Source of the DNA: Eutreptiella sp. 'Long Island Sound 2002' | Taxonomy: Eukaryota; Euglenozoa; Euglenophyceae; Eutreptiales; Eutreptiaceae | Assembly (NCBI GenBank): GCA_964036045.1 | Contig: OZ038390.1 | Location: 873,001 to 937,000, forward strand | DNA: 64,000 bases | Direction of reading: 5' to 3' | Shown: positions 32,172 through 44,100 of the stretch, in pieces | Position numbering within the stretch: the first letter of the stretch is position 1 | Layout of the letters: the number at the start of each line of letters is the position of its first letter | Program-made: the position numbers and the translations under genes | The notes under the pieces: model-generated | The model's database searches: none | What the model saw: only the letters and a program-made list of their open reading frames with translations | What the model was told of the DNA's origin: nothing

Positions 32172-35100
32172 CTGTTTGTTTGTTGTGGCAGCAGGGTCGA
32201 GGGTCTGAACCTGGCATGACACACCATCTTTGCCACCTAGTGCACAACCAGCCACCAGTTCCGGGACGATCTTATGCCAATCGGCTGGAGAAATGGGTTG
32301 CCTGAGGCACAACATATTCGGATGGCAGGGATTCACACCACGTAACCCTTGAGGACCCTCGCTCTCAGACTGCCGCTTGCTCATGCTTGGGAAAGATCTC
32401 CATGCGCTGGTAGATATCCATCTGGTGGCTCCGGATGGACTCTAACACAGCTCTTTGGAAGTGATCGGTGTTAGGAGAGTACCCGACATCTTGCCGCTCT
32501 GGAGAAGGGCCTTTGCCATGCAGCATGGCCATGGATGGGATCTCAGAGTCTCCAGAAGATGGAGTCTCCTGACGGCGGGATGGTTCCTTGCCGCGGTTGC
32601 CTGCCGCTGCAAGGGCTGGGGCTGGAGCCAAGAACGCCATGCCTGAAAGACAAATGCACCGGAAAATGTTGGGCCCATCCCTCTGCTCAATGCAGAATAC
32701 CAAAACAAATGCCTATGCCATGTGTCGCTGTGTTGTGGCTGGCATGACAATGATTGCACCCTATCCCACACCCCTTTCAATGGTGAATACTGCACTATGG
32801 ATACTTTGGATTTTGGGGGGGCAGACGGTGTGGTTAAGCCTCCATGAACTCTGCATGAATATTGCTGCAGCCCAATGAGAGCTCAACTGAAGCAGCTCAT
32901 AAAAACAAACAATTTCCCAAGTGCAAACATGAGGAGTCTTGTTTTGTTACCGCAAAGTCATCGTGCATTGCAGGGTCGGGCCCAGACTAATCATGCCATG
33001 CGTTTGCTTGACCCCAGGGGCTGGGCAGGTGGAAACAATAGCAAACAGGCATCCACAGCCGTGATTTTGCACCGTGGATTCTAAAGCAAATAATTTGCAG
33101 AGGAGTTGTGATCCTCAAGAAATGTATTGAAAGGCTGCAAAACCCTGGAGGAAAACGTCCACCATTTGTCCACCATTTGCAAGAGACCAAGAGAGAGGCG
33201 CTGGAAGAACCAACCGCTGATAGCCTGAAAAGGGCCATGAACCTTCGTGGAGATTGCCAGTATCTGCAGAAAACTGCCCCCCGGGCACCATGCACTGGTT
33301 CAGCATCTCATCTGCAACAGCAGTGCTGGTACAAGGGGTGATGGGGGGTGTTCGAGGGGTGCAGTCGGGTGCTGGCACAATAGCACATGCACCAGCCAAC
33401 CCTGTAAGAGCAGCAGCCAGTTTTGCCTGCCAGCTGCTCAGCACCGTTGCCACAGAGAAGGCAACCAGGGACTACACACAGCAAAATTCCAAATCATCTT
33501 GTGTACATCCATCTTACATTCGTCGTTGGGTGGGCGTCACCCGCAGTCGGTGGGTAATGAACAGAAAATGGTTCATTGACTGCGGGTGGATGGTGGTCAG
33601 CTGCAGGCCCAGAGGTGTCCCTGAAGGGGCAGTCCGTAGTGAAAATTGAAAAAACTGGACTGCCCTGATGTGAAAGACTGCCTTGCATTCTTCTGCACTT
33701 CAGAGAACGCGTTTTGCGTGCCGCAGGGTTTGAGTTTCGCAGTTCCATTGCACAACAACTAAGTCAAATGAATCACAAATGATGTCCGCCGGCAAAGAAT
33801 TGATTAATGGCATGCATGTTATCTGGAGCATGATGTGAGAGAAGACATTTTTGAGGTTAGTGTCTGAGCGGGGTTTGGCTTTTGGCACGCCGCAGGTGCC
33901 GCAGGTGCCGCAGGAAAAGTGTTCTCTCATCCTTGGCTAACCGCATAAATATCCCCCCTCCCACCTCAGGTAAGCATGGACTTCGTTGTAATGATTCTTG
34001 AAAGCCACAACCTGATTGCCGAGGACTTGGGTGGTGACACAAGCCAACAGCAAAAAAAAATTACACGACTTACAACATGCACAGCTAAACCACAGGCCTG
34101 TATGGAAACAGCTGTATCAGACCCTACAGATTGACCTGTTAGGCTTAGGCCTGAGAAGGCCCAAGCACCCTCAGTTTTTCACACCGAGGGCCAGTAAACA
34201 TCGGCAAGACAAAGCACCCAAACTGCTTGCAGATTGTAAAACAGTGGCCAACCCATGTTTTCAAATGGATGCAAACCCATGTCTCAAAGGGTTGGGCAGC
34301 AGTGTAGTTTGTAGTCCCATAATAACTGCAGGTGGGGGGATATCCCGGGGGCATGGGGAGGGAGGTGAGTGTTTTGGGCCTGTTCTGATCATGCCAGCTG
34401 TATGTTTTGCATTGCATTTCACTTTTGCGTGACTGCTCAGTAGTGGTGTTTGAGCCGCATGCGGTCTTTGGTGCTTCTTCTACCTTCCGCTCGACAATGG
34501 TACCCCCCCCCCCTTGTCGTTCCCCACCCCAGGGAAGACGGTCCCCCACCACCCCCTGGGGGACGGTCACCAAGTGACAGTCCCCCACCCCCCCCTGGGG
34601 AACGACAAGGGGTGGGGAACGACAAGGGGGGGGGGGGGGTACTTGAGAGTGTGTCTGTATCTACTCGTTATGAGGTGGCTTATGTGGTTGTATCTCCAGC
34701 AATGATTTAGAAACAGCCATCGGCCGAAACATAGTGAGACCAGGAAGCGGAAGCACAGCATACACACGCCGACATGATTTGCCCCCTGCAGGTTTCAGAC
34801 CAAGGAACCATTCTTCAGAACTTCTGTAAACATGCTGATTGGGTATCCCTTGTCCTTGGAGTGGAGACTGATGAGGGGGACTCCCCAGTACAAATCCCAC
34901 TGTGGTGTTAATGCCAACATCTCCATGAATGCCATACCCCCCCCCCCCAAGCTTCCATACCCTGCCCCTCAAGGGTGCAGACAAGAACCATACCCACTGC
35001 TTGGCATACTACACCACAGCCGGTCCTTGCGCATTGTCCACCTCTGTCCGTTATGCACCCGCACGCAACTAGTAAGCCCCACATGGCGGGGTCTGCCATA

Positions 35101-38100
35101 CCTTCTCCAGAAAAGGCGTCTGTGGCGAACACCACATTCTCCTGGTGCCAATGTAATCTCCCACCACGTGGCCAATGAAACCCGGCAATCTCCAACCGAG
35201 TGAAACCACAACAGGCCACACGCGACATGAAACAGGCATCACAGTGGCTGTGTAATTGCAGGCTGCGCCGGAGTAAACACTTGGTATGGGAGTACACATC
35301 ACATGCACAAAACATTGATAGGGTGGGACAAGCAATTGCGCGTGGATTGAAAAAGATGACGCATGACAAGTTGTCAGAACTGGTCTGTCTTCATTTATCT
35401 AAGAATAACAGACGCAATGCAGTGGGCCCATGTGAAGGGGGGGGGGGGGGGTTGCTTGTATACTATCAGCTGATTTGCACTGCCTGTGGCAGTCCCAGCA
35501 CATGACAACGTGTTCGCACAGCTGGGAACCTTGTGGTGTCAGAAGCTAGTCCACATGCAATCACACACACACGCACACACATACACACACTACACCACAC
35601 ACACAATAGCGGTCCACAACATGCACACACTCCGAGCTCTCAGTGTCCATTCCTACCGGGGGGGGGGGGTATTCCGTGCGGGGGAAAATATGAATATACA
35701 AATTCTGGCGCGACAAAGTCTGTGCCATTTCTTACAACTGAGCGAACAAATTATGTCTGGTTCCCAAAAATTGCTAATGAGAAACAGTGGACACTTGCTG
35801 TTATTTCCCAGTGAAGTTTGTTTCTAGATAGTCCCTGGTATATCCGGGTGGTCTCTGGGTGGTTGCTGTCCTTTCCATAGTCCCTGGTATGTCCTGGTGG
35901 ACCACCGTTTCGTACTTCAGCACTTCTGCGACTTCCATGGGAAACCAATTATCATCAACCAAATCATCCGGCATGGGCGTCAGGTCACAAAGGCAATGCC
36001 TCAAGTATACCTGCACAAAGCCTTAAAAACGCCGACCAATGTGTGTACAAAAATTTTTCACAGAATTTGAAATGCAGAAATTCCAGCCTGCACAACCCCC
36101 CCCCCCCCCGGTAAGTCAAAACGGGTGCCTTCCAGGTGGCCCTGCCATCGGGTGCGGACCCCGGACACAAACGACCTCGAGCAGCCCCTTTGGAGCATGT
36201 GCCGCTTTTTGTCCGAGGGGGGCTCTGGGTGGGACAGTCCGAGGGCCAAACCCCAGGGCAACACACACCTGGACCGTCTGCCAACGGGGACTCCGCCGAC
36301 CCCACCGGCAACATCGTGGCCAGTGCCCCCCCCGACTGCATGGCGCCACTGGGGCCGGCAGTCTCCATGGGCTGCCTCTCCAGCCCCCCTTCCGGGGACG
36401 CACCGCTGGGGCCGGCCCTGGGATCATCTCGGAACGCCGACGCCGCGTCTCCCCCGGTCACAGTCTCGGAGTCGGGGGTCAGATTCGGGTGGACTGCAGG
36501 TTTGTCCTGCAGATCACTGCCGCTCACTGTGCCGGGCTCCGGGTTTGTGTGGCACACCGCCTCCAGCGAGGCCTGCTTGCAGTCATCGCTGGGGCGCTCC
36601 GAGGGGCTGCCTGTGGAGTAGGTCTGCGACGACCGCCCCGACAGGCCGTCTGAGAGGCCGGCGGCGGGGGGCGGGGCGGCGGAGCCGCCGGGCTTCGGGT
36701 CGCTGGGGGTCCGGGGGGTGGGCTTCGGTGTGGGCGGGGCCGGCCCGGCGCTCGTGCCCTCGGGGGTGCCCGGGGCCGAGGAGAACTGCCAGGCACTCAC
36801 CGGGTGGTGCTGCGGCAGGGGGTAGAGGAGGTTCTGGGGCAGGCCCCGCTGCTGCAGGTGCTGCAGGGAGAGGGAGGAGGAGAGCTCCCCCTGGAGGGAG
36901 GAGATGGAGGGCTGGAACGGGGACGGGTGCACGTCGCCCAGCGTGTGCGCGGCCGCCGGGGGCGCGGGGGGCTCGCCGCTCTGCAGCAGCGGCTGGCACT
37001 GCTGGGCCAGGACCGTCTGCTGCAGGAGCATGTCGAACGCGAGCTTCTGCACCGTCGCGTTCAGCGTGTGGCACTGCTCGGGGCTCAAGGGGAGGTCCGG
37101 GGGGAAGCCGGCGGGGTAGGCCTCCGCAGCGCTGGGCAGCAGCGGGGGCGGGCCGGCCCGCAGGCCCGCCGCCGGGGCGGCCGCGTCCGCGGGCCCCCCG
37201 CCGGCCTCCGCGGGGGTGGCCTGCGCGCCCGGGGACGGCTGCTGCGGGGCGGCCGCGTCGTGGGCCGGCGCGGGGGGCGACGCCTGGGGCCCGGGCTCGG
37301 GCTGAGCGGCGGGGCGTGCCGCGGGCGGCGCGGCGTGGGCGGCGGGGCTCGGCTGCGGCGGCGCGGCCGCCCGGGGGCCCGGGGCCGCCGCCGCGCCCCT
37401 GGGGGACTTGCCGCGGCGCCCCGCGGGCTTTCCCCCCTCGGGATGCTGCTGCGCGTGCAGCTGCGAGGACATGATGGACACGGGCGCGTCCTGCCGCTCC
37501 CCGCGCCCCCGGGCGCCGGCGCGCTGCGAGGGCCGGGGGTCCCCAGGACCATCCCGGCCCCGGCCGGGGGTGCCGGTCCGGGCATGACCGTCCCGCGGGC
37601 CCTTGGGCTGGACGCCCGCCGCGGCGGCGGCCGTGGGCCTCGCGCGGGCGCGCTCCGAGTGCGAGCGCCGCGGGGCGGGTTGGTACGCCGGGTGGCAGGG
37701 GACGCGGTGGCGGTTCTTTGGGGGTGGGGGGTTGATGGCTTCCGCTTGCCCGTGCCCGTTGGACACGACAACCGCCTCACGGGGGCGGCCGCGAGCACCC
37801 GGGGGGACTGGCTTGCCCTCGCGGAGGTGGGCCTTCCCGTAAGACTGGGCAAATTTGGTGCGCTCCTTTTTGAGAGTCGTCTGAAGCCGCTTCAGGGCCC
37901 CCATGACCTCAGGAACAATGGGTGAGTTCTCGTACCACGGCTGAGAACTCGCCCGGGCCCAATGGCTGGTAGAGCACTTGGTGAACTGGCGATGGCACTC
38001 GAGGTACGAGGTCTCCGCGACCCGGATCATGTCTTCAACCTGCATTCAGATGACAGGAGTTGGATGTGCATACAGGCAAAAGCACTGGTTTTGGCAAATT

Positions 38101-41100
38101 GGGCGATGAGAGGCAACGAGATGATATGAATGATCAGAGAGGGGGGGATTCGCTAGCATTTGATTTGGGGGTTCATGGGGAAACGCGTTGACAGGGGGTT
38201 GATGCGGAGGGCTGGTGCAGGGTTGACAGGGGCTGGGGCACAGGCTGCTGGGGACAAATTGGGTTCAGGTTGGTCGACATTGCATATTCATGATCTCGCG
38301 CAGCTGTGGCCAAACCTGGTCATTGATCGATTGGGGCCTTGCTCACCGCCAGTTCAACGCAGGGCATTGCACGTGGCATTTTGCACGGACACATGCTGCG
38401 CCACCTGCCTGGATCCTGAACCCATGGCATCTTCCTGTGTTCAAACACCAAGTGCATTGGCACCACTGTACCCTGCTGTTTCTTTTTTCTGCGATGGGCA
38501 TCTGCACCCGTGCTCAACCTTGGGTCAGTGTTGTGCATGGCATGAAGGTCTTTGTGATCCATACCGCAGTACTGTGCTGTCTGAGGACCAGGTGCAAGGA
38601 TCAGACCCTTTAGGGGCATCTCTTCCAAATGGAAAATATTGGCTCCATGATACATTTCCACTCCGTGCAGCATCCGTGGGGGGCGTTTACGCTCAGACCT
38701 GACGCCACCCCCCCCCCACCTTTTGGGCCCGGGGGGGGGGGGGGTCCGTGGGGGGCTTGGGGGGCCGCCGGGCTGGGGTCCCGGGTACCCCAACATACGT
38801 ACCTCAAAATAAACCCCGCGTTGCACTGATCATTTTGAACACACACACATGTGTGGGTGTTGAAAAACACATTGTACCCACTGGGGGGTCCGGTCCCAGC
38901 AGCCGGGCCTGGGGTGCTGGATGGGGGAGGTCAGGGGTCAGGAAAAGTTTTCATGTTTTGCATACATATTTGGATTCCCCACCAAATTCCGAGCATTTTA
39001 AGGATGCACAAATGGGGTAAACCCGAAAGTTTACCCTCACCGTATACAAAAAAAAAAGGAAGTTCGGGCGTACAGTTCCTTTGCAACAAAAAAATGGAAA
39101 GTGGATGTCAAAGAAAGGTCCTGTCGGCCAAAGAACCAGAATGCATTCAATGCATACAAGCCCTGAATCTCTGCAAAGACTACCACGGCACTCCCATGGA
39201 TCATCGATGGGACGCTGCGTTTGATTAACATCCATCTGCTGCAGCAGCGGCCTTGCTGCATGGCTCGGACAAGCCCCTGTTGCTGATGCGCTGTGGATGG
39301 CAACGCGCATGAGGGGCCCCTCGCCCCCCCCCCCCCGCCCCGCGAGGCAGCGATCCCACTACCGCCCACAAGCGTGCCGGGTACCGCCCGCATGAACCCG
39401 CCCTTCGTCCGTGTGACCCTCGCCGGGAGTCCGCCCCATGCCTACGTGGGAACATTGAACGTATACAGGTGGCTACTCCACCCGTGGAGTTGGAGAAAGG
39501 AGTCATTTATGGGGTGTGGGAGGGTGTCCCCACATGTGCCATATGCATGTGCTTTTCACTATGTTGTGAGGTGGTGTCAAGATTGCAATTTGGGGCCGTG
39601 GATGGGTGGTGCCGGGGTGAAACATGGGGTTGTGGGGGTGCAGTACTGTCTGTATAGGCCACAATATTGTTCAAGGATCGGTTTCAAGCATCAGGCAGTG
39701 AGCAGCGGCTTGGCGGTTGCAGGCTCCTGCAATATCCCTTCCTTCTGCACATAACCAAAGGATGCCTTTGAACGGAAACCTGGGGCCTGGTTGCCGCAGG
39801 AGTCCAGGCTGCCGGACGTGCCTGTGGGCTCCGTGGTGCTCCAAAGCCTAACCCCAATCCACACGCACCAACGGGAGGGTGCTCCCACCAAACCTGCAAC
39901 AGGGCTGTCCCCACATCTTTGTAGTAGAGCATGTCGGAGGAGTTGTACGGGATCCACTCGGGGGTGCCTGATCGGGCAAACCGGCGAGCAGGCACCGAAG
40001 ATGACCGATGCACGCTGGGCCTTGAGTGGACGCGCCCAGCCAGTTTTGCCTTGGAATCGACCCTGGCACCCGAACGGAGCACACCCTGCGTCCAGGGCTC
40101 GGCGCGGTGCTTTGCAAACAGATGCCGGATTTGATCAGACATCTCCGTCTCATCCAATGTGCCATCTGCGGGACGGTGCGCGGGGGACAGCAGAGGCGAA
40201 GAGCAACGCTTCACAAACCCTGGACCGGTGCCGAGTCCCGCTGGATCGGCGGCCCAGGCCCGCCACAACCCTCCCGCCTGAGCCCATCCTCGGATTCTGC
40301 ACTGCTTCTGTTGAGTGCTTGGCCCAAAGAACTGGGCTGTGTGCACAAATGAGGGAGACAACTTTGCCCTCCATCGGGTTCAGCGCACACAAGGATGGGG
40401 GGGCCAGGGATGCATTGGAAAGGTTGCCCCCCCCCGAAGGAACTCTGGGCTATGGTGCGTGAGCACAAGACGCGATCAGCACAAAGCGCAGAAAGAAATG
40501 TGGCTCGTCAGTGGCCTATAAGACCATAGGTACCTTTCTGTCAACAAGGACGCAAAGATGCCAGTGGACGGACCACTGAAAAAGCGAACTGCAGTGAGGA
40601 CGCGGCGGTACGTACAAGACCATCGCTATGCAGGCCTCACCGGATCAATCAGTCAACCTGTCACTGAGTTCACATACAACAGGAAACGCCAGAGACCCCT
40701 CCCCCCGGGGCCGAGGCCCCAAACGGATTGATGTCGACGGATCCAGCAATGGGGTAAGGTAAGAGAGGATGGGAAAATCATGGCACCAGTCGGCGCAAAA
40801 CTGGCTGCACGGCCCAGCATGTGGCATGTGCCACGAGGCATATGCCTGGTCAGACCAAACTGTCTGGCCCTGTAGCCATCTGTGTAGCCTGAAAAATAGG
40901 GTATCTCGTGTGCACGGTAAAATATACGTGGCATGGCAGCACCATTGGAGTGTGCTGTCAACGTCCCATGGTGTCCTGCTGATGACGCGTGGCACCGCCG
41001 AGTGCAGTGCGCGCAAAACAGTACTTCTGCTGTACCCTGATAGTATAGCCAGCTGCGACCAGGATGTGAGGCTCAGCAGGCAACCCAGCCAGGTGTGAAG

Positions 41101-44100
41101 GAAGGGATGCACATTCAAAACTGCACTAACAATGATACCAGAAATATGCTTATGGGCATGTGTTGTCGGTGTTTGCATGGTTACGGTGTATTTCAGGTGC
41201 CAGTCTGATGTCAGGCCCGCAGGCTGTGCATAAATAAGTGGTGGGTGTGTTCCTTTGAGGTGTGTGGTCATGCCCATGGCAGTTAAGCTCATGCTCATGC
41301 ATGTCCCCTTGCAACTCCTGTTGTTGACCGTCATGCAGTCACACAAGACAGGGAGGGTCCAGACCTCTGACAGGGTGTTGCATACCTGCTGCATTTCGCT
41401 TTTGGCTGTGGGCCCACGTGCACCCACTACCACATTATCTCGGAACTGTGCTAACGAAATGGTGTTTCCCCGTGGTGTCGACCACAACGGGTGTCCGCGG
41501 GGAGAGAAGGAAAGGTTCCCGAGTCTACGCATAAGGTCAACCCTGGTCTTGGCGCCCCATACTGAACGCAAATCGGCGCTTTGCGCGCTGAATGGTCCGC
41601 CCATCGGTATTGCACCCGTGCGTGACCATATTTGACCCGATGCTTGTGTGTATGTGTCTGTGAGGAGGGAGAAGAATACCAGATTCTCGAGGTCCCTGTG
41701 TGCGATGTAGTTGAAACGGCTCGACGTCCCTTTGCCCGCACGATCCAGTTTTTTGTTATCCCTGTGGATTGACCTAACCAGTTCCTGGGCGTTCCGGCGA
41801 CGCCTCGCTGCTAACCATTTAACTGATGCACCTAGATCGGACATGACGGAGGCTGGTGTGACATTGTTGAACTGCCCAGAGCAGTCACACTCTCCGATCA
41901 CTTCGCAGCCCCAGTCTGGCAAACCATGGAACCACGGGTGCAGATCTGATATTTTGAGGACTAAAAAGGAAGCGCAAATTTCTTCCCCCCCCCTCAAGGG
42001 CGCCCAGCCTATGCCCAGCCACTGTCTCCCTGGCAGCGAGTGCCAGGCTCAATGGCATTTCTAACCGACAGTAACCGCCCCCAAACCGCTTTGGCAACCT
42101 CCTCCAACCGCCTGCCGAATCGCTTCAGGGGCCGCCCCTGAGGTCCCTTCCATTCTAATGCATCCCTGGGGCAGGTTGGCAAGATGTCTGAATGGGCTGC
42201 TGTCTGAAGCTGGTGGCGCCTATTGGCCTCTCGCCACGTACCTTTGCCCTTTCTTTGGAACCTTCACCACCTTGTACCCTTCCGCCTCCGAGACCCCGGA
42301 GATGGTCACGCCTTCGGGGGGGGGGGGGGGGGGGCTGGCTCCTGCTCGGGGCCGGCAGGGCCGCGCGCCCCCGCGCCCGGCTTGCGTTTGGGGGTCGGGT
42401 GTGCCAGCGGCTTGCGCTGGGCCGGTGTTGTCGGCGCTGGTGCGGAGCCGGTGGGGGCCGGGTGGTCTGTTGTGGTGCCGGCACTCGGACTAGCACCGCC
42501 GCCGGTGCAGGAGCTTCGACTCGTACTAGTGCCCTGCTTCAGCGTGGGGCAGTGCTGCTTGTTGGCCGCTTACGAGCTCTGCCCGCAGGGCTCAGGGTCC
42601 AGGAGGTTCAGCTCGGAGAGCCTCTGCTTGTGAGCGCGCGGGCGGCGCGCCCGAGCTCCGAGTCCGCCGGGGGCGGCGCGGAGGCGGCGGCGAAGCTCCC
42701 GGATGCTGCCCCGCAGGGGGTCAGTGGCAGCACGCGCCGGCATCACTGCGGAGGGCCTGGCAGGTGGCCTTCAGCACGCTGGCCTGCTGCGCCTGTGCCA
42801 CGGAAGGTGCATCGAGGCTCGCGGCCATCGCAGAGACCAAGGCCTCCAGGGCCCCTACGACGCGACAGTCCGGCCCCGGGCGGACAGGACCATCGCGGGC
42901 ACGGGCGCCCCGCCCCTGTGCCGGCGCTGCCGCGACACGGCGGCGGAGGGCTGGCGGCCTGCCCCGCGTGCGAGGGCCAGGGGTCGCGGAAAGCCGGGTC
43001 CGGGCTCCGCATCGCCTGCCCGCAGTGCGGGCTCCGCGGGTACCGTGTGCATGTCCCGTGCGGCCACTGCATGGGCCAGGGCGTCGTCCGCGACCCGCGC
43101 TGCCCGGACTGCGCGCGGCTGGCAGACGGGGGGCCCTCCCCCAAGCCCCCGGCCGCCCCCCCACAAGCCGGTACATTTTCTCAGATTTGGGCGAAAATGT
43201 ACCGGCACGGAATTAACAATTCCCCCTGCCTAGCCTATCCTTACCTCCCTACACCCCCTTCCTTTCCCTTGGTAGGGTGTGCCAGCGGAGCCCCGGGAAT
43301 GTCCCTGTTGCACTGCTCTGTGTCGGGTCTAGACGGAGGAGGGCAGCGGCCCTCGCCATTGCCCAGGGGCATCCAGGTGGACACCCCAGCGGTGGGGAGG
43401 CGGTCTGAGCTATGCAACTCAGAAAACTTGCACAAGAAATTTGCGGACTGCAAACCGCCCTGGCCCCCCATGACAACGTACGGCGGGACACAGATGTGCA
43501 GAGCATAAGGCCGTTCACCTCTGATGCTGGCTACACTTCATAAAGAAGGGGAACCGGGGTATTTCCACTGCCCAAATCCGCACCAAACCAACGCCAGTAG
43601 ACCTTGGCTTCCGAGTGCCACATCAGCTTGTCACTCAGCACGTGCCTCCCGCATTTGTCATTGATGTTCTATCTATTCCTCATCTCTTCATATCCCTCGC
43701 CCCAGCCCTACACCCTGCCGTTGGAGGGTAGGCCTTGGCGAGAGCCTTGGGGCAACTCTTTGAGGACCCTTAGGGGAACATTCTGCAGATGATGACCGGT
43801 AGTTGCGCCCACATACCCTCCGTCGGAGATGGATCTTGGCTTGCCACTGTCCCTGAGCAAGTTTGCCATTGCTGCACCAAGAGCTCTTTGATGCGGCGAG
43901 ACAAATTCTGGCGCTCCTCTTCATCCGAGAGATCCCCAACTCCGTCCTCTGCACTTGAAGCCGGGGGCTGTGTATCAGCCCCAGCAATGTGGGTTTGGGT
44001 CATAGTTGTTGCGGCAGGTCTCGGTGGTGTCTGCACTGCAGCCTAATAGAAAAAAAATGTGGCAGGACGCTAGAAAAGCCTTCCCTTCTAACTTCTGCAT

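Noticed and set aside
36125-37925. Plus-strand ORFs of up to 449 codons
   Set aside because: They lie opposite the GC-rich exon 11, have Arg/Gly/Pro shadow composition and no splice or domain support.
39037-39393. Minus ORFs in the intron between exons 10 and 11
   Set aside because: They would break the reading phase and contain C-run translations.
42192-42700. N-terminal part of the 438-codon plus ORF
   Set aside because: Begins across an 18-nt G run and is Arg/Gly/Ala-rich; only the Cys-pair segment downstream has support.
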